A stretch of 64,000 nt of DNA from Exobasidium rhododendri (taxonomy: Eukaryota; Basidiomycota; Exobasidiomycetes; Exobasidiales; Exobasidiaceae), in contig CP110632.1 of NCBI GenBank assembly GCA_026210745.1, positions 2,913,001 through 2,977,000 of the forward strand, read 5' to 3'. The notes beneath the pieces are model-generated. The model was not told the DNA's origin. It saw nothing but the letters and a program-made list of their open reading frames with translations, and did not search any database. This document shows, in pieces, positions 56,901 through 64,000 of this stretch. Position numbers and translations under genes: made by a program. Position 1 is the first letter of the stretch; each line of letters begins with the position of its first letter.

Positions 56901-59498
56901 CTTTCGATTACTCGATCTACCGGAATTACTTCCGGGAACATAGACGTTGAGCAGGCTCATTCCTTGAGATAATCGGAGCATCTGCAAAATGGCGCAGTCT
57001 TGCCTTTTGACGTTGTTAGAACTGGCAGTGCTGTTGACGCTATTGGATCCCCCGCCACTTCCATGACCGACTGGAGCAGCAGCACTGCCGATGCAAGCAC
57101 AAAGACAGCTGCTTAGTAGTACTGTCAAGATCGAATTCATCTTTTGACTAAAGAAAGTCCCAGCGTACGGAAAGTCACCTCTTTCCACCAAGGCTGCAAT
57201 CGCTGCGTTCCGTCTTTCCTTCTCAAGTGCACGTCGGTTGACAGAAGAGGCAGCCGATGGAAGAGCATTGTGCGGGTCCAAGACGCCCAGCATGGGATTC
57301 CGCACCAATTGCGGCAAGAGGTGGACAATGTGAGCATCATCCCACTCCCACCCTAACGTGATCTCATGAGTACGCGGAATGTCAGCAATCGCAAAGAGAC
57401 CGAAGAGAATGTGACCGTCCTTTCTTTTGTATTGATGCGATGCTGAAAAAGGTGGCGGATTTCGATTCTCTGCAATCATCCTCCAGTCCTTGCTTTCTAC
57501 CTCTCCTTCACCCTTGCTGCGATCTAGTACGATTGGCCTCAAGACTGCGTTAGGATGGCAACTAGACCTGGCAAATCTTGAAGTGTTCCCAAACCGTCTT
57601 GCATCGATGCATATGTTCAAAGGGGGCGGAAACATGTGCACACTTGGTTTGCTAGTGCCAATCCAATGGTATTGATTCACTGGATCATGACGATACGAGT
57701 CTGCATTGCCGATTTCACCATTGTACTCCATGATGAAGCAGCCGGCCGGAATACTTGCATCGGCAAACAGTCCATGCATGGTCGGCTTGCTGAAAGTGCG
57801 ACTAGCAGACCATGGTCGTTGAGGTTCGTTTGGGAGGCTGTTGATTTGCAGTAGCGAGTTGAAGATGCTAGCGGAAGCCAACTCCGAGATCTGTTTGACA
57901 TAAGTCTTCTGTGAACAATCTATTAGACTGGCCACATACATTGTGACCGGAAGGCATTCGTTCCCTATCGCAGTAAGGCCATCCTCTACCACTACACTGG
58001 ATGGGTGTGAGGAAGTCTCCTGATCCACATTCTTGGCAGCTTCTACAGTGACGGTAGAAGCTGCGTTTGCTAGTGTCTTGACCTTCTTGCCCAAGACAGG
58101 TGCAATCATTCGATTACCTGTCCCTCGGTCTGCCTTCAATGGCGCTTCTTGCTCGAAATCTAGCATAGCGGACAAAAGTGTGGAAGAAGTCTTCTCATCT
58201 GTGATCAGATTGTGATTGATGGGTGTATACTCGACTTGCCACGCTTCCATTCTTTCTGCAATACCATCATCGATGTCCATTCGATCTTCTCCCCGCCCAG
58301 TCGGTGTCCCTCCTGCTCCTGTACTAGAAGCCATCATAGCAGCAGTCCGAGGAGTCACTGCACTCGGCACCGGGTTCTCCTGAAAAGTTGTCTTCCTCGA
58401 TCCAGCTTTCGGCGCTGCTCCGCCTCCCTTCTTCTTGTAGGAACGAGAGCTTCCCGGTGTCGCCGTAGCAGAGGGCGGTCCTTCCACTGCATGGAAACTA
58501 GTATTGGTGAGATCGAGCTGTTGGCTTGGCTTGCGAGAACGATTGATGCCTCCAGAGGAACTTGTGGTCGACGTCACAATGGCTGTCTTTTCCGACATGC
58601 CTTCCGCTCCCGAGACATCGACTTCTTCTTGAGTAGTTCGACTGCTCATGGAAGCGCGGAAGGACGCCTCTGCTGCCGCTGCTGCGTTTGCCAGACTATG
58701 CCGTCGGATACTGCGCTCCAGAGATGCCTTTCTCGCTTCTGTATCTCTACGCTTCTTCTGATGGGCCTTTGCAAATTCGACATCCACAGGTCGAGGGTTG
58801 CACTGTTCGCAATGATATTCTTCAGGCACGCTTGCTTGCGACATGCCGAAGCAGGCGCAATGTTGCCATACTAGACATCGATCGCATTGAATGGTAAAGC
58901 CATCATCGTCATCACACTCGCAAATACAGCGAATGACTCCCCCATCATCTTCCGCATACTCCTCCTGCTCTTCTTGCTCTTGCTCAGTTTTTGTTGGGTA
59001 TGGTACGTCAGGAATGGCAGGAGTCTCCCCTGAGTCTACTCTCTCTACTTGCGTGATGAATTGATCAGTGCTTGGCAAAGCTGTTGCAATGGCTGCACTA
59101 TGCTCCTCTTCCGTTACACTATCGATAATTTGGCTAGCCCCCTCTGTGTTTTCCCTCGCTTGAGCGTTTACTGTAAGATTTGCGTCAGTCAAGTCGTCGG
59201 GCCGACCTTTTGAGGCGAGAAGCAGGTTGCTGTCGGGTGTAGGTAGCATACCGTGCACCGTCGTTGTTGTTGTTGTCGTCGTCGTCGTCGTCGTCGTTGA
59301 CGCTATCGCCGCTTGCTTTTCCGTACTATCTTCGATGGCGGATTCTGGTGCTTCAAGCGATGGAAATGTTTGTTCTGTCTCGACAGTAGTGTGAATTACA
59401 TCGGTCGGCAATTCTTCCGTCGTTGGGGAGAGTTGTCTCACCTCATCGACAGCCATTGCTGACTTCTGGCTCGCTTCATCTACGTCCATGCCTGACAT
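53976..59498 (-). CDS. SET3: Very large PHD-SET protein, Set3/MLL5 type
   Basis: A single exon of 1840 residues. A PHD finger spans residues 190-235 (RCICECDDDDGFTIQCDRCL, WQHCACFGM, EEYHCEQC). A SET domain lies at about 540-760 (HGLFADASIPAGCFIMEYNG; CIDARRFGNTSRFARSSCHP). In active enzymes the last motif reads NHSCxPN; here it is RSSCHPN, the change typical of Set3, UpSET and MLL5, thought not to methylate histones. Set3 is the platform of the Set3C deacetylase complex. The C-terminal thousand residues are disordered, with polyproline before LSLADYKKRLAERR and an Arg/Glu-rich RERERERESRERD tail ending in RGRGSRGG. Thirteen threonines in a row (residues 68-80) come from a CGT-type repeat. 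No intron in 5.5 kb is unusual for this window. Confidence 0.9.
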   Translation of the reverse strand: MSGMDVDEASQKSAMAVDEVRQLSPTTEELPTDVIHTTVETEQTFPSLEAPESAIEDSTEKQAAIASTTTTTTTTTTTTTVHGMLPTPDSNLLLASKGRPDDLTDANLTVNAQARENTEGASQIIDSVTEEEHSAAIATALPSTDQFITQVERVDSGETPAIPDVPYPTKTEQEQEEQEEYAEDDGGVIRCICECDDDDGFTIQCDRCLVWQHCACFGMSQASVPEEYHCEQCNPRPVDVEFAKAHQKKRRDTEARKASLERSIRRHSLANAAAAAEASFRASMSSRTTQEEVDVSGAEGMSEKTAIVTSTTSSSGGINRSRKPSQQLDLTNTSFHAVEGPPSATATPGSSRSYKKKGGGAAPKAGSRKTTFQENPVPSAVTPRTAAMMASSTGAGGTPTGRGEDRMDIDDGIAERMEAWQVEYTPINHNLITDEKTSSTLLSAMLDFEQEAPLKADRGTGNRMIAPVLGKKVKTLANAASTVTVEAAKNVDQETSSHPSSVVVEDGLTAIGNECLPVTMYVASLIDCSQKTYVKQISELASASIFNSLLQINSLPNEPQRPWSASRTFSKPTMHGLFADASIPAGCFIMEYNGEIGNADSYRHDPVNQYHWIGTSKPSVHMFPPPLNICIDARRFGNTSRFARSSCHPNAVLRPIVLDRSKGEGEVESKDWRMIAENRNPPPFSASHQYKRKDGHILFGLFAIADIPRTHEITLGWEWDDAHIVHLLPQLVRNPMLGVLDPHNALPSAASSVNRRALEKERRNAAIAALVERGDFPYAGTFFSQKMNSILTVLLSSCLCACIGSAAAPVGHGSGGGSNSVNSTASSNNVKRQDCAILQMLRLSQGMSLLNVYVPGSNSGRSSNRKIKLPDLDPLVGKRRWWRPDAMPISPRSSQETDQGEANLQRDDSCHRKLKVAYKILSGGQVGRVSERDYQSAIGKEKRQFNSTLSLSDATKLVEEREQELMEEGREEEDDGRDSDDSLLTEPLSGGSGEDERVGSRGEVGREDEEDESLLLVESDVTITRGAHGEAIFLTRTALPPKKRVSGTRLKAIFSDEEGTDPENSSKMKEKKKKKKKEKQQARLDGRLDTEAQGERSTSQGRPSMMKDDRTISERQHFRRDASSGKKKRKNAYEASSPLTSAPSEDDTESDSSSDGSNMGVTTPVPSRFKVSKKRKSFKKENSNESEEETSKSKQRRRVGSISKKKESLSKGRRRDLLGYMTSESESPNEGGEGLAQHQLETNEKAPTSSLMKKKTKKKMVKQIMESDDSGEVDAEETTPDTKKLVTETPTIPEAPVAEEEASAVDAVAQPTPPPPPPPPPPTIEVPKAKLSLADYKKRLAERRTTSNTQTTISTPLSTPTFAPGASHEKSSLPNTPSILSGSQSGYPFASPSNINATMDVNAMPSKIKSEFPAPAPKFPRPMTPPRSASAGSATTSGIASTSAPVFPTEMSTSALPRSDLDVAKESKTWNSPPAPFPPQGTSAPLTQTSSQEESLSTVASREVNANLPSYTPSISRNEPTPPTLQTTINPTLTLSDPLSEEGRVDESAALPTLSLTRHTRAPSLSKRPYSPPLTSTATQFNPPRGPRALINSNVTTSSSSSNQSGLTSSAALATSPMIGPVKRSITTTVMTTSVNNEPESKKPQSQPSSHLQDPPAPPPLAFSPSKPVFDAPVAIAANTPATSMNTPTLSNSAGAPSSLRDFANVPKGPARMRERERERESRERDYREPLPPPRERAWDSERERERDFLDRERSYAPPPPPSPRDIRDRELLIDYRRMEEEDERMDYPAPRVVSSSSHYSARPHRGSFAGGPPRHMVATPWSGRARTRGRGSRGGGPWR

Positions 59499-60066
59499 GG
59501 AATGCTATGACGAGCTTCACCACAGCACAGACGGACGGGCTGACAGTGTTTGCCGTCCCTCTGTTCGCCCCGTGGGCAGCACAAAAGTAGGGGTAAGAGT
59601 AATTATAGCAAAACGAAGAAGCATTTCTCTGCTCGCGCTCCCTTCTCAAGGACTGACTACTCCCTCTTCAATGTGCGCCTGGCCTGTTCTGGTGCTTGCA
59701 AAGCGCGTCGTCGTCGCAGGGGGAAATAAAAAAAGAAGAAAATAGGTAAAGACGTTTATAAGTTCAGGCTTCCTTCTCGTTACCACGGCTTCGACCATAC
59801 ACTCAACAGGGCAGAGGTAGAGCAGGCCATAGAAGCAGTCACTCTTGGCACGCAAACACGATCTGCTCTGCGGTGGGAGATTTGATCATACTATCAGGAT
59901 AAGCGAAGAGAAGGTGTGACGGAAGCATCAGCAGGTTTGGTTTGCGTCCTTCTTCATCGACAGAAACGCAAGAAGTTCGCCACACAGCGCCAGCCTGACA
60001 AAGGGCATCTCAATTCCCTCCTTTCCTTTCCTTTCCTTCTCTTCCACACGACTACATCATACCACC
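59499..60066. promoter_or_regulatory. Divergent promoter region, SET3 and BRR2
   Basis: The 568 bp between divergent ATGs should hold both promoters. A CCTTTCCTTTCC pyrimidine tract lies about 40 bp before the BRR2 ATG, probably in its leader. No other element is recognised. Confidence 0.4.
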
Positions 60067-63000
60067 ATGCCACCAAAAAAGCCCGATCTATCGGGATACC
60101 AATACTCTGCCATCTCGTCTCTCGTCACACAAACAGATCGGAGATTTCTCAATCGAACAGAAAATGAAGGATCGGGAGAAGCAGAAACGCTAGCGGGTCG
60201 TATCGATCCAAAGGCCATGGGCTCAAAGGCAGGGAGAGAGGGGATAAAGGATCTTGACAGGAAGAAGAAGAAGGCTACTGAAGATGATGAGGGCAAGCTG
60301 AAGAGACCCAAAAAGGCAGGAGGGCCAACATCCGTAGGGATTGGTCAAGGCTACAGCAACATTTTACAGGCAACAGCAGAGCTAGAAGGCCTTTCATACA
60401 CACCAAAGACGGCTGATACGAGGGAGATGTATGAGCTCATACTCAATATAGTTGCTACAGCACTTGGGGATCAAAGTGGTGAGGTCGTTCGTTCAGCCAC
60501 TGACACGATTATACAGATTGTCAAAGATGACAATGCAAAGGACTTTGACAAGAAGAAGGAGTGTGAGGGCATCATTGGTTTGCTGAGCCCGGAGAGCTTC
60601 GGTCAAATTGTCAATCTCAGTAAGAAATTGACAGACTACGAAGAGGACGTTGAAGAAGACAAGTTGGACCCCGATGAAGAGAGGAGGAAGGGTGGCATTG
60701 ACGAAGAGACGGGCGTTGCCGTGTTGTTCGGCAGTGAGGATGAAGAGAGTGAGGACGAAGAAGAGACGTTTGTCGTTCGAGAAGAAAGTGATGACGAAGA
60801 AGACGCTGTAGCAGGACGACCGATTGATGAGGAAGAAAGTGAGATCAAGGAAGAAGCAGCAGACGAAGAGCAGGAACAGTCAGAAGCGCTAAAAATAGGG
60901 GACTCTAGCAGAACGAGGCTGAAAAAGAACGGAACGATAGTGGCACACGACATCGATCCTTTCTGGCTTCAACGGCTCATCTCCAAGCACTACTCTGATG
61001 CTCATGAGGCCGGAGAAAAAGCGAACGCTGCCATGGATCTACTTTCCTCCGAGTCCAATGTGAGAGATTGCGAAAACAATCTTATGGAACTCTTCGACTA
61101 TGACAAGTTTGAGATAGTAGAGCTGCTCATCAAGAATCGTGATCTGATTGTGTGGTGCACCAAGTTGGGACGAGCCGACGATGATGAACGGGTCAACATA
61201 GAAGTGACAATGAGAGAGAGAGGTCTGAATTGGATTCTCAAGCAACTTCGAGGTGACAAAGCAGGGACTTCAAAAGGCCCTCCTGCTGGACTGATTCCAA
61301 TGGATCTGGACGACGAATCAAAGGAAAGGGCTCGTAAAATCACTACAAAGGTCACTCTGGCGCCGGGGACGACTGCTCAGCCTCGAAAGGGAGTCGATCT
61401 AGAAGCGATGGCCTTCAGTCAAGGAGGACACTTGAACACCAATGCAAAAGTACGCTTACCGGAAGGAAGCTTCAAGAGGAGTAAAAAAGGCTACGAAGAA
61501 ATTCACATTCCTGCTCCTGCAAAGAGGACAGTAGCTGAAGGCGAGTTGGTCCCCATCACGTCTTTACCAGCCTGGGCTCAAAAGGCATTTCCCGGCGCGA
61601 CATCTCTGAATCCTGTGCAGTCTCGATGCTACCCGGTTGCGTTTGGTGAGGATGACCCGATGCTTTTGTGTGCACCGACTGGAGCTGGAAAGACCAATGT
61701 GGCAATGCTCACGATCCTGCATGAGATGTCTAAATGGAGAGATGAGAAGAGTGGCAATTTTGATCTTGATGCCTTCAAGATCGTCTACGTAGCACCCATG
61801 AAAGCGCTCGTCGCAGAACAAGCTTCTAACTTTCGAGATCGCCTTGCCGTCTATGGCATCACAGTGAACGAATTGACAGGTGACAGTCAGCTGACAAAGG
61901 CACAGATTGCAGAAACTCAGATCATCGTCACTACGCCTGAAAAGTGGGACGTCATCACGAGGAAGAGCACCGATACGTCGTACACGAATCTCGTCCGGCT
62001 GATGATTGTTGATGAGATCCATCTGCTTCACGACGACAGGGGTCCTGTTTTGGAAAGTATCATTGCGAGAACAATTCGGAAGATGGAGCAGCTCAACGAT
62101 GCCGTACGTCTTGTAGGATTGAGCGCTACTCTCCCCAACTACAAGGATGTCGCCACCTTCTTGCGCGTGAATCCGAAAAAGGGTCTCTTCTACTTTGAGT
62201 CGTCCTATCGTCCCTGCCCGCTGAAGCAAGAATTTATCGGCATCACGGAAAAGAAGGCGATCAAGCGATTGCAAGTGATGAACGAGGTGACGTATGAGAA
62301 GACGTTGGAGCAAGCGGGAAAGAATCAAGTCCTCATCTTTACACACAGTCGAAAAGAGACCGCAAAGACTGCCAAGTTCATCCGAGATCAAGCGATGGAG
62401 AACGACACGCTATCGCAGTTCTTGCCGCAATCCGGTGCTAGTCGAGAAGTGCTGCAGACGGAATTGGAGAATGTCAAGGACACCAACTTGAGGGACGTCT
62501 TGCCTTATGGGTTCGGTATTCATCATGCCGGAATGTCTCGCCCAGATCGACAATTGGTGGAAGACCTCTTTCAAGACGGTCATCTGCAGGTCCTCGTCTC
62601 CACGGCGACCTTGGCGTGGGGTGTGAATCTGCCTGCTCACACGGTGATCATCAAGGGAACCCAGATCTACAATCCTGAAAAGGGCAGATGGACAGAGATC
62701 ACGCCTCAAGATATGCTGCAGATGCTGGGAAGAGCCGGTCGACCTCAGTACGACACTTTTGGAGAAGGGATCATCATCACGAACCACAGCGAGTTGCAGT
62801 ATTACCTCAGTCTGCTCAATCAGCAATTACCGATCGAGTCGCAGTTTGTTTCCAAGCTGGCAGACAATCTCAACGCGGAGATCGTCTTGGGGACGATCCG
62901 GAATCGGGATGAAGCGGTGGCCTGGCTAGGATATACCTACCTGTATGTGCGAATGCTGCGAACGCCTTCTCTCTACAGTGTCACGCCAGATTATGCCGAG

Positions 63001-64000
63001 GATGATGCCTTCCTCGAGCAGAAGAGGGCGGACATCATCCATTCGGCGGCTATAATTCTCGAGAAGTGCGGACTGTTGCGATATGATCGAAGGAGTGGAA
63101 CATTCACCTCGAACGAGCTGGCCAAGATTGCGTCTCACTACTACATCACCCATCACAGCATGAACACGTACAACCAGCATTTGAAGCCGTACCTGAGCAT
63201 TGTGGAGCTGTTCCGCATCTTTGCTCTCTCCGAAGAGTTCAAGTACCAGGTAGTTCGACAGGATGAGAAGCTGGAGGTGGGCAAGCTGCTAGAGAGAGTG
63301 CCGATTCCCGTCAAGGAGTCGTTGGAAGATCCTGCTGCCAAGGTGAATGTCTTGCTGCAGACCTGGATTTCACAACTGAAATTGGAGGGGTATGTTCTGG
63401 CGGCAGATATGGTCTATGTCACCCAATCGGCCGGTCGTATTTTGCGAGCCATCTTTGAGATCTGTATCAAGCGGGGATATGCCAGACTCAGTCACATTGC
63501 ATTGGATCTTTGCAAGATGGTTGAAGCGAGACAGTGGAACAGCATGACCCCCTTGCGACAATTTAAAGGAGTGCCTGCAGACCTGATCAAGCGTCTGGAG
63601 AGGAAGGAGTATCCGTGGAATCGTCTAAGAGATCTCGAGCCAAACGAAATAGGAGAGTTGATCGGAGTTCCCAAAGCAGGTAGATTGATCCATCGACTAG
63701 TCAATCAATTCCCTCGACTGGAATTACAGGCATTCTTTCAACCTATCACGACCAGTCTCCTCAGTGTCCAGCTCACCATCACGCCAGACTTTCAGTGGGA
63801 TGAAAAGATTCACGGCGGTGCTCAAGCCTTTCACATCCTGGTCGAAGACGTCGATGGAGAAATCATCCTCTACCACGACATCTTCCTATTGCGTCAGCGG
63901 TTCGCCGAAGAAGAGCACAGCGTCACATTCACTGTCAACATGACGACTCCAGTTCCACCCAACTACTACATTAGCGTCGTCAGCGATCGGTGGTTGCAGT
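60067..64000 (+). CDS. BRR2: Brr2-type U5 snRNP helicase, cut by right edge
   Basis: The ATG at 60067 (MPPKKPDLSGYQYSAISSLV) opens a frame with no stop or visible intron to the window end, 1311 codons. Brr2 unwinds U4/U6 during spliceosome activation. The N-terminal region has an acidic stretch and the Brr2 N-terminal helicase-binding part (DFDKKKECEGIIGLLS). The first helicase cassette follows: Walker A APTGAGKTN near residue 535, DEIH near 646, SATLPNY, HHAGMSRPDR and LQMLGRAGRPQYDTFGEG. Then come the winged helix and a Sec63 region (PLRQFKGVPADLIKRLERKE). The second cassette, which is mostly inactive in this family, lies outside. Related Slh1/ASCC3 helicases are less likely because the N-terminus and the PKKPDLSGYQY start fit Brr2. 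Confidence 0.93.
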   Translation, partial: MPPKKPDLSGYQYSAISSLVTQTDRRFLNRTENEGSGEAETLAGRIDPKAMGSKAGREGIKDLDRKKKKATEDDEGKLKRPKKAGGPTSVGIGQGYSNILQATAELEGLSYTPKTADTREMYELILNIVATALGDQSGEVVRSATDTIIQIVKDDNAKDFDKKKECEGIIGLLSPESFGQIVNLSKKLTDYEEDVEEDKLDPDEERRKGGIDEETGVAVLFGSEDEESEDEEETFVVREESDDEEDAVAGRPIDEEESEIKEEAADEEQEQSEALKIGDSSRTRLKKNGTIVAHDIDPFWLQRLISKHYSDAHEAGEKANAAMDLLSSESNVRDCENNLMELFDYDKFEIVELLIKNRDLIVWCTKLGRADDDERVNIEVTMRERGLNWILKQLRGDKAGTSKGPPAGLIPMDLDDESKERARKITTKVTLAPGTTAQPRKGVDLEAMAFSQGGHLNTNAKVRLPEGSFKRSKKGYEEIHIPAPAKRTVAEGELVPITSLPAWAQKAFPGATSLNPVQSRCYPVAFGEDDPMLLCAPTGAGKTNVAMLTILHEMSKWRDEKSGNFDLDAFKIVYVAPMKALVAEQASNFRDRLAVYGITVNELTGDSQLTKAQIAETQIIVTTPEKWDVITRKSTDTSYTNLVRLMIVDEIHLLHDDRGPVLESIIARTIRKMEQLNDAVRLVGLSATLPNYKDVATFLRVNPKKGLFYFESSYRPCPLKQEFIGITEKKAIKRLQVMNEVTYEKTLEQAGKNQVLIFTHSRKETAKTAKFIRDQAMENDTLSQFLPQSGASREVLQTELENVKDTNLRDVLPYGFGIHHAGMSRPDRQLVEDLFQDGHLQVLVSTATLAWGVNLPAHTVIIKGTQIYNPEKGRWTEITPQDMLQMLGRAGRPQYDTFGEGIIITNHSELQYYLSLLNQQLPIESQFVSKLADNLNAEIVLGTIRNRDEAVAWLGYTYLYVRMLRTPSLYSVTPDYAEDDAFLEQKRADIIHSAAIILEKCGLLRYDRRSGTFTSNELAKIASHYYITHHSMNTYNQHLKPYLSIVELFRIFALSEEFKYQVVRQDEKLEVGKLLERVPIPVKESLEDPAAKVNVLLQTWISQLKLEGYVLAADMVYVTQSAGRILRAIFEICIKRGYARLSHIALDLCKMVEARQWNSMTPLRQFKGVPADLIKRLERKEYPWNRLRDLEPNEIGELIGVPKAGRLIHRLVNQFPRLELQAFFQPITTSLLSVQLTITPDFQWDEKIHGGAQAFHILVEDVDGEIILYHDIFLLRQRFAEEEHSVTFTVNMTTPVPPNYYISVVSDRWLQ

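Overview
The window is nuclear DNA from a fungus, very probably a basidiomycete and perhaps of the Ustilaginomycotina (inferred from gene content and architecture, not from a database search). Supporting signs are dense packing, introns mostly of 57-112 nt with GTGAGT/GTAAGT donors and CAG/TAG acceptors, and a set of clearly eukaryotic and fungal families: Set3, Mga2/Spt23, Fic1/Inn1, Cac2, Noc4, Brr2 and a DUF3602 protein. Coding regions were rebuilt by joining open frames across visible splice sites and checking the phase at each junction. There are 25 protein-coding genes, 2 of them cut by the window edges. I saw no rRNA, tRNA, transposon, CRISPR array or prokaryotic-style operon.

Layout. 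1-131: start of an unrecognised gene running off the left edge. 892-7000: riboflavin kinase FMN1 with a large insert, a conserved fungal protein of unknown function, and the BMT5-like rRNA methyltransferase. 7447-13865: Fic1/Inn1-type C2 cytokinesis protein, GPI3 (PIG-A), the SAP-domain mRNP protein THO1 and a small secreted protein. 15720-24486: membrane-tethered transcription factor MGA2/SPT23 and an Argonaute with a complete D-E-D-H catalytic set. 25872-31863: a G3BP-like NTF2/RRM protein, prohibitin 2 and RAD52. 32281-41768: a secreted lactonase-type beta-propeller, a METTL7-like methyltransferase, CAC2 (CAF-1 p60), a secreted GH53 endo-galactanase and a stand-alone hydratase 2 with both a possible mitochondrial presequence and a C-terminal SKL. 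41852-53038: an unknown disordered protein, an F-box protein, NOC4, MTQ2, cryptochrome-DASH and a Par32-like DUF3602 protein. 53976-64000: a very large PHD-SET protein of the Set3 type, and BRR2 running off the right edge.

The genes are mostly housekeeping: ribosome biogenesis (BMT5, NOC4), translation termination (MTQ2), splicing (BRR2), mRNP (THO1, G3BP-like), chromatin (CAC2, SET3), repair (RAD52, CRY-DASH) and membrane or GPI biology (GPI3, MGA2, PHB2). They do not form an evident cluster with one purpose. Several convergent pairs end 42-180 bp apart, which matters because an Argonaute is present. I did not find a clear new multi-gene system. The best leads are the dual-targeting hydratase, the GGA-repeat intron and RGG insert of the Argonaute, the insert in riboflavin kinase, and the small secreted protein beside a 1.85-kb gene-free stretch.
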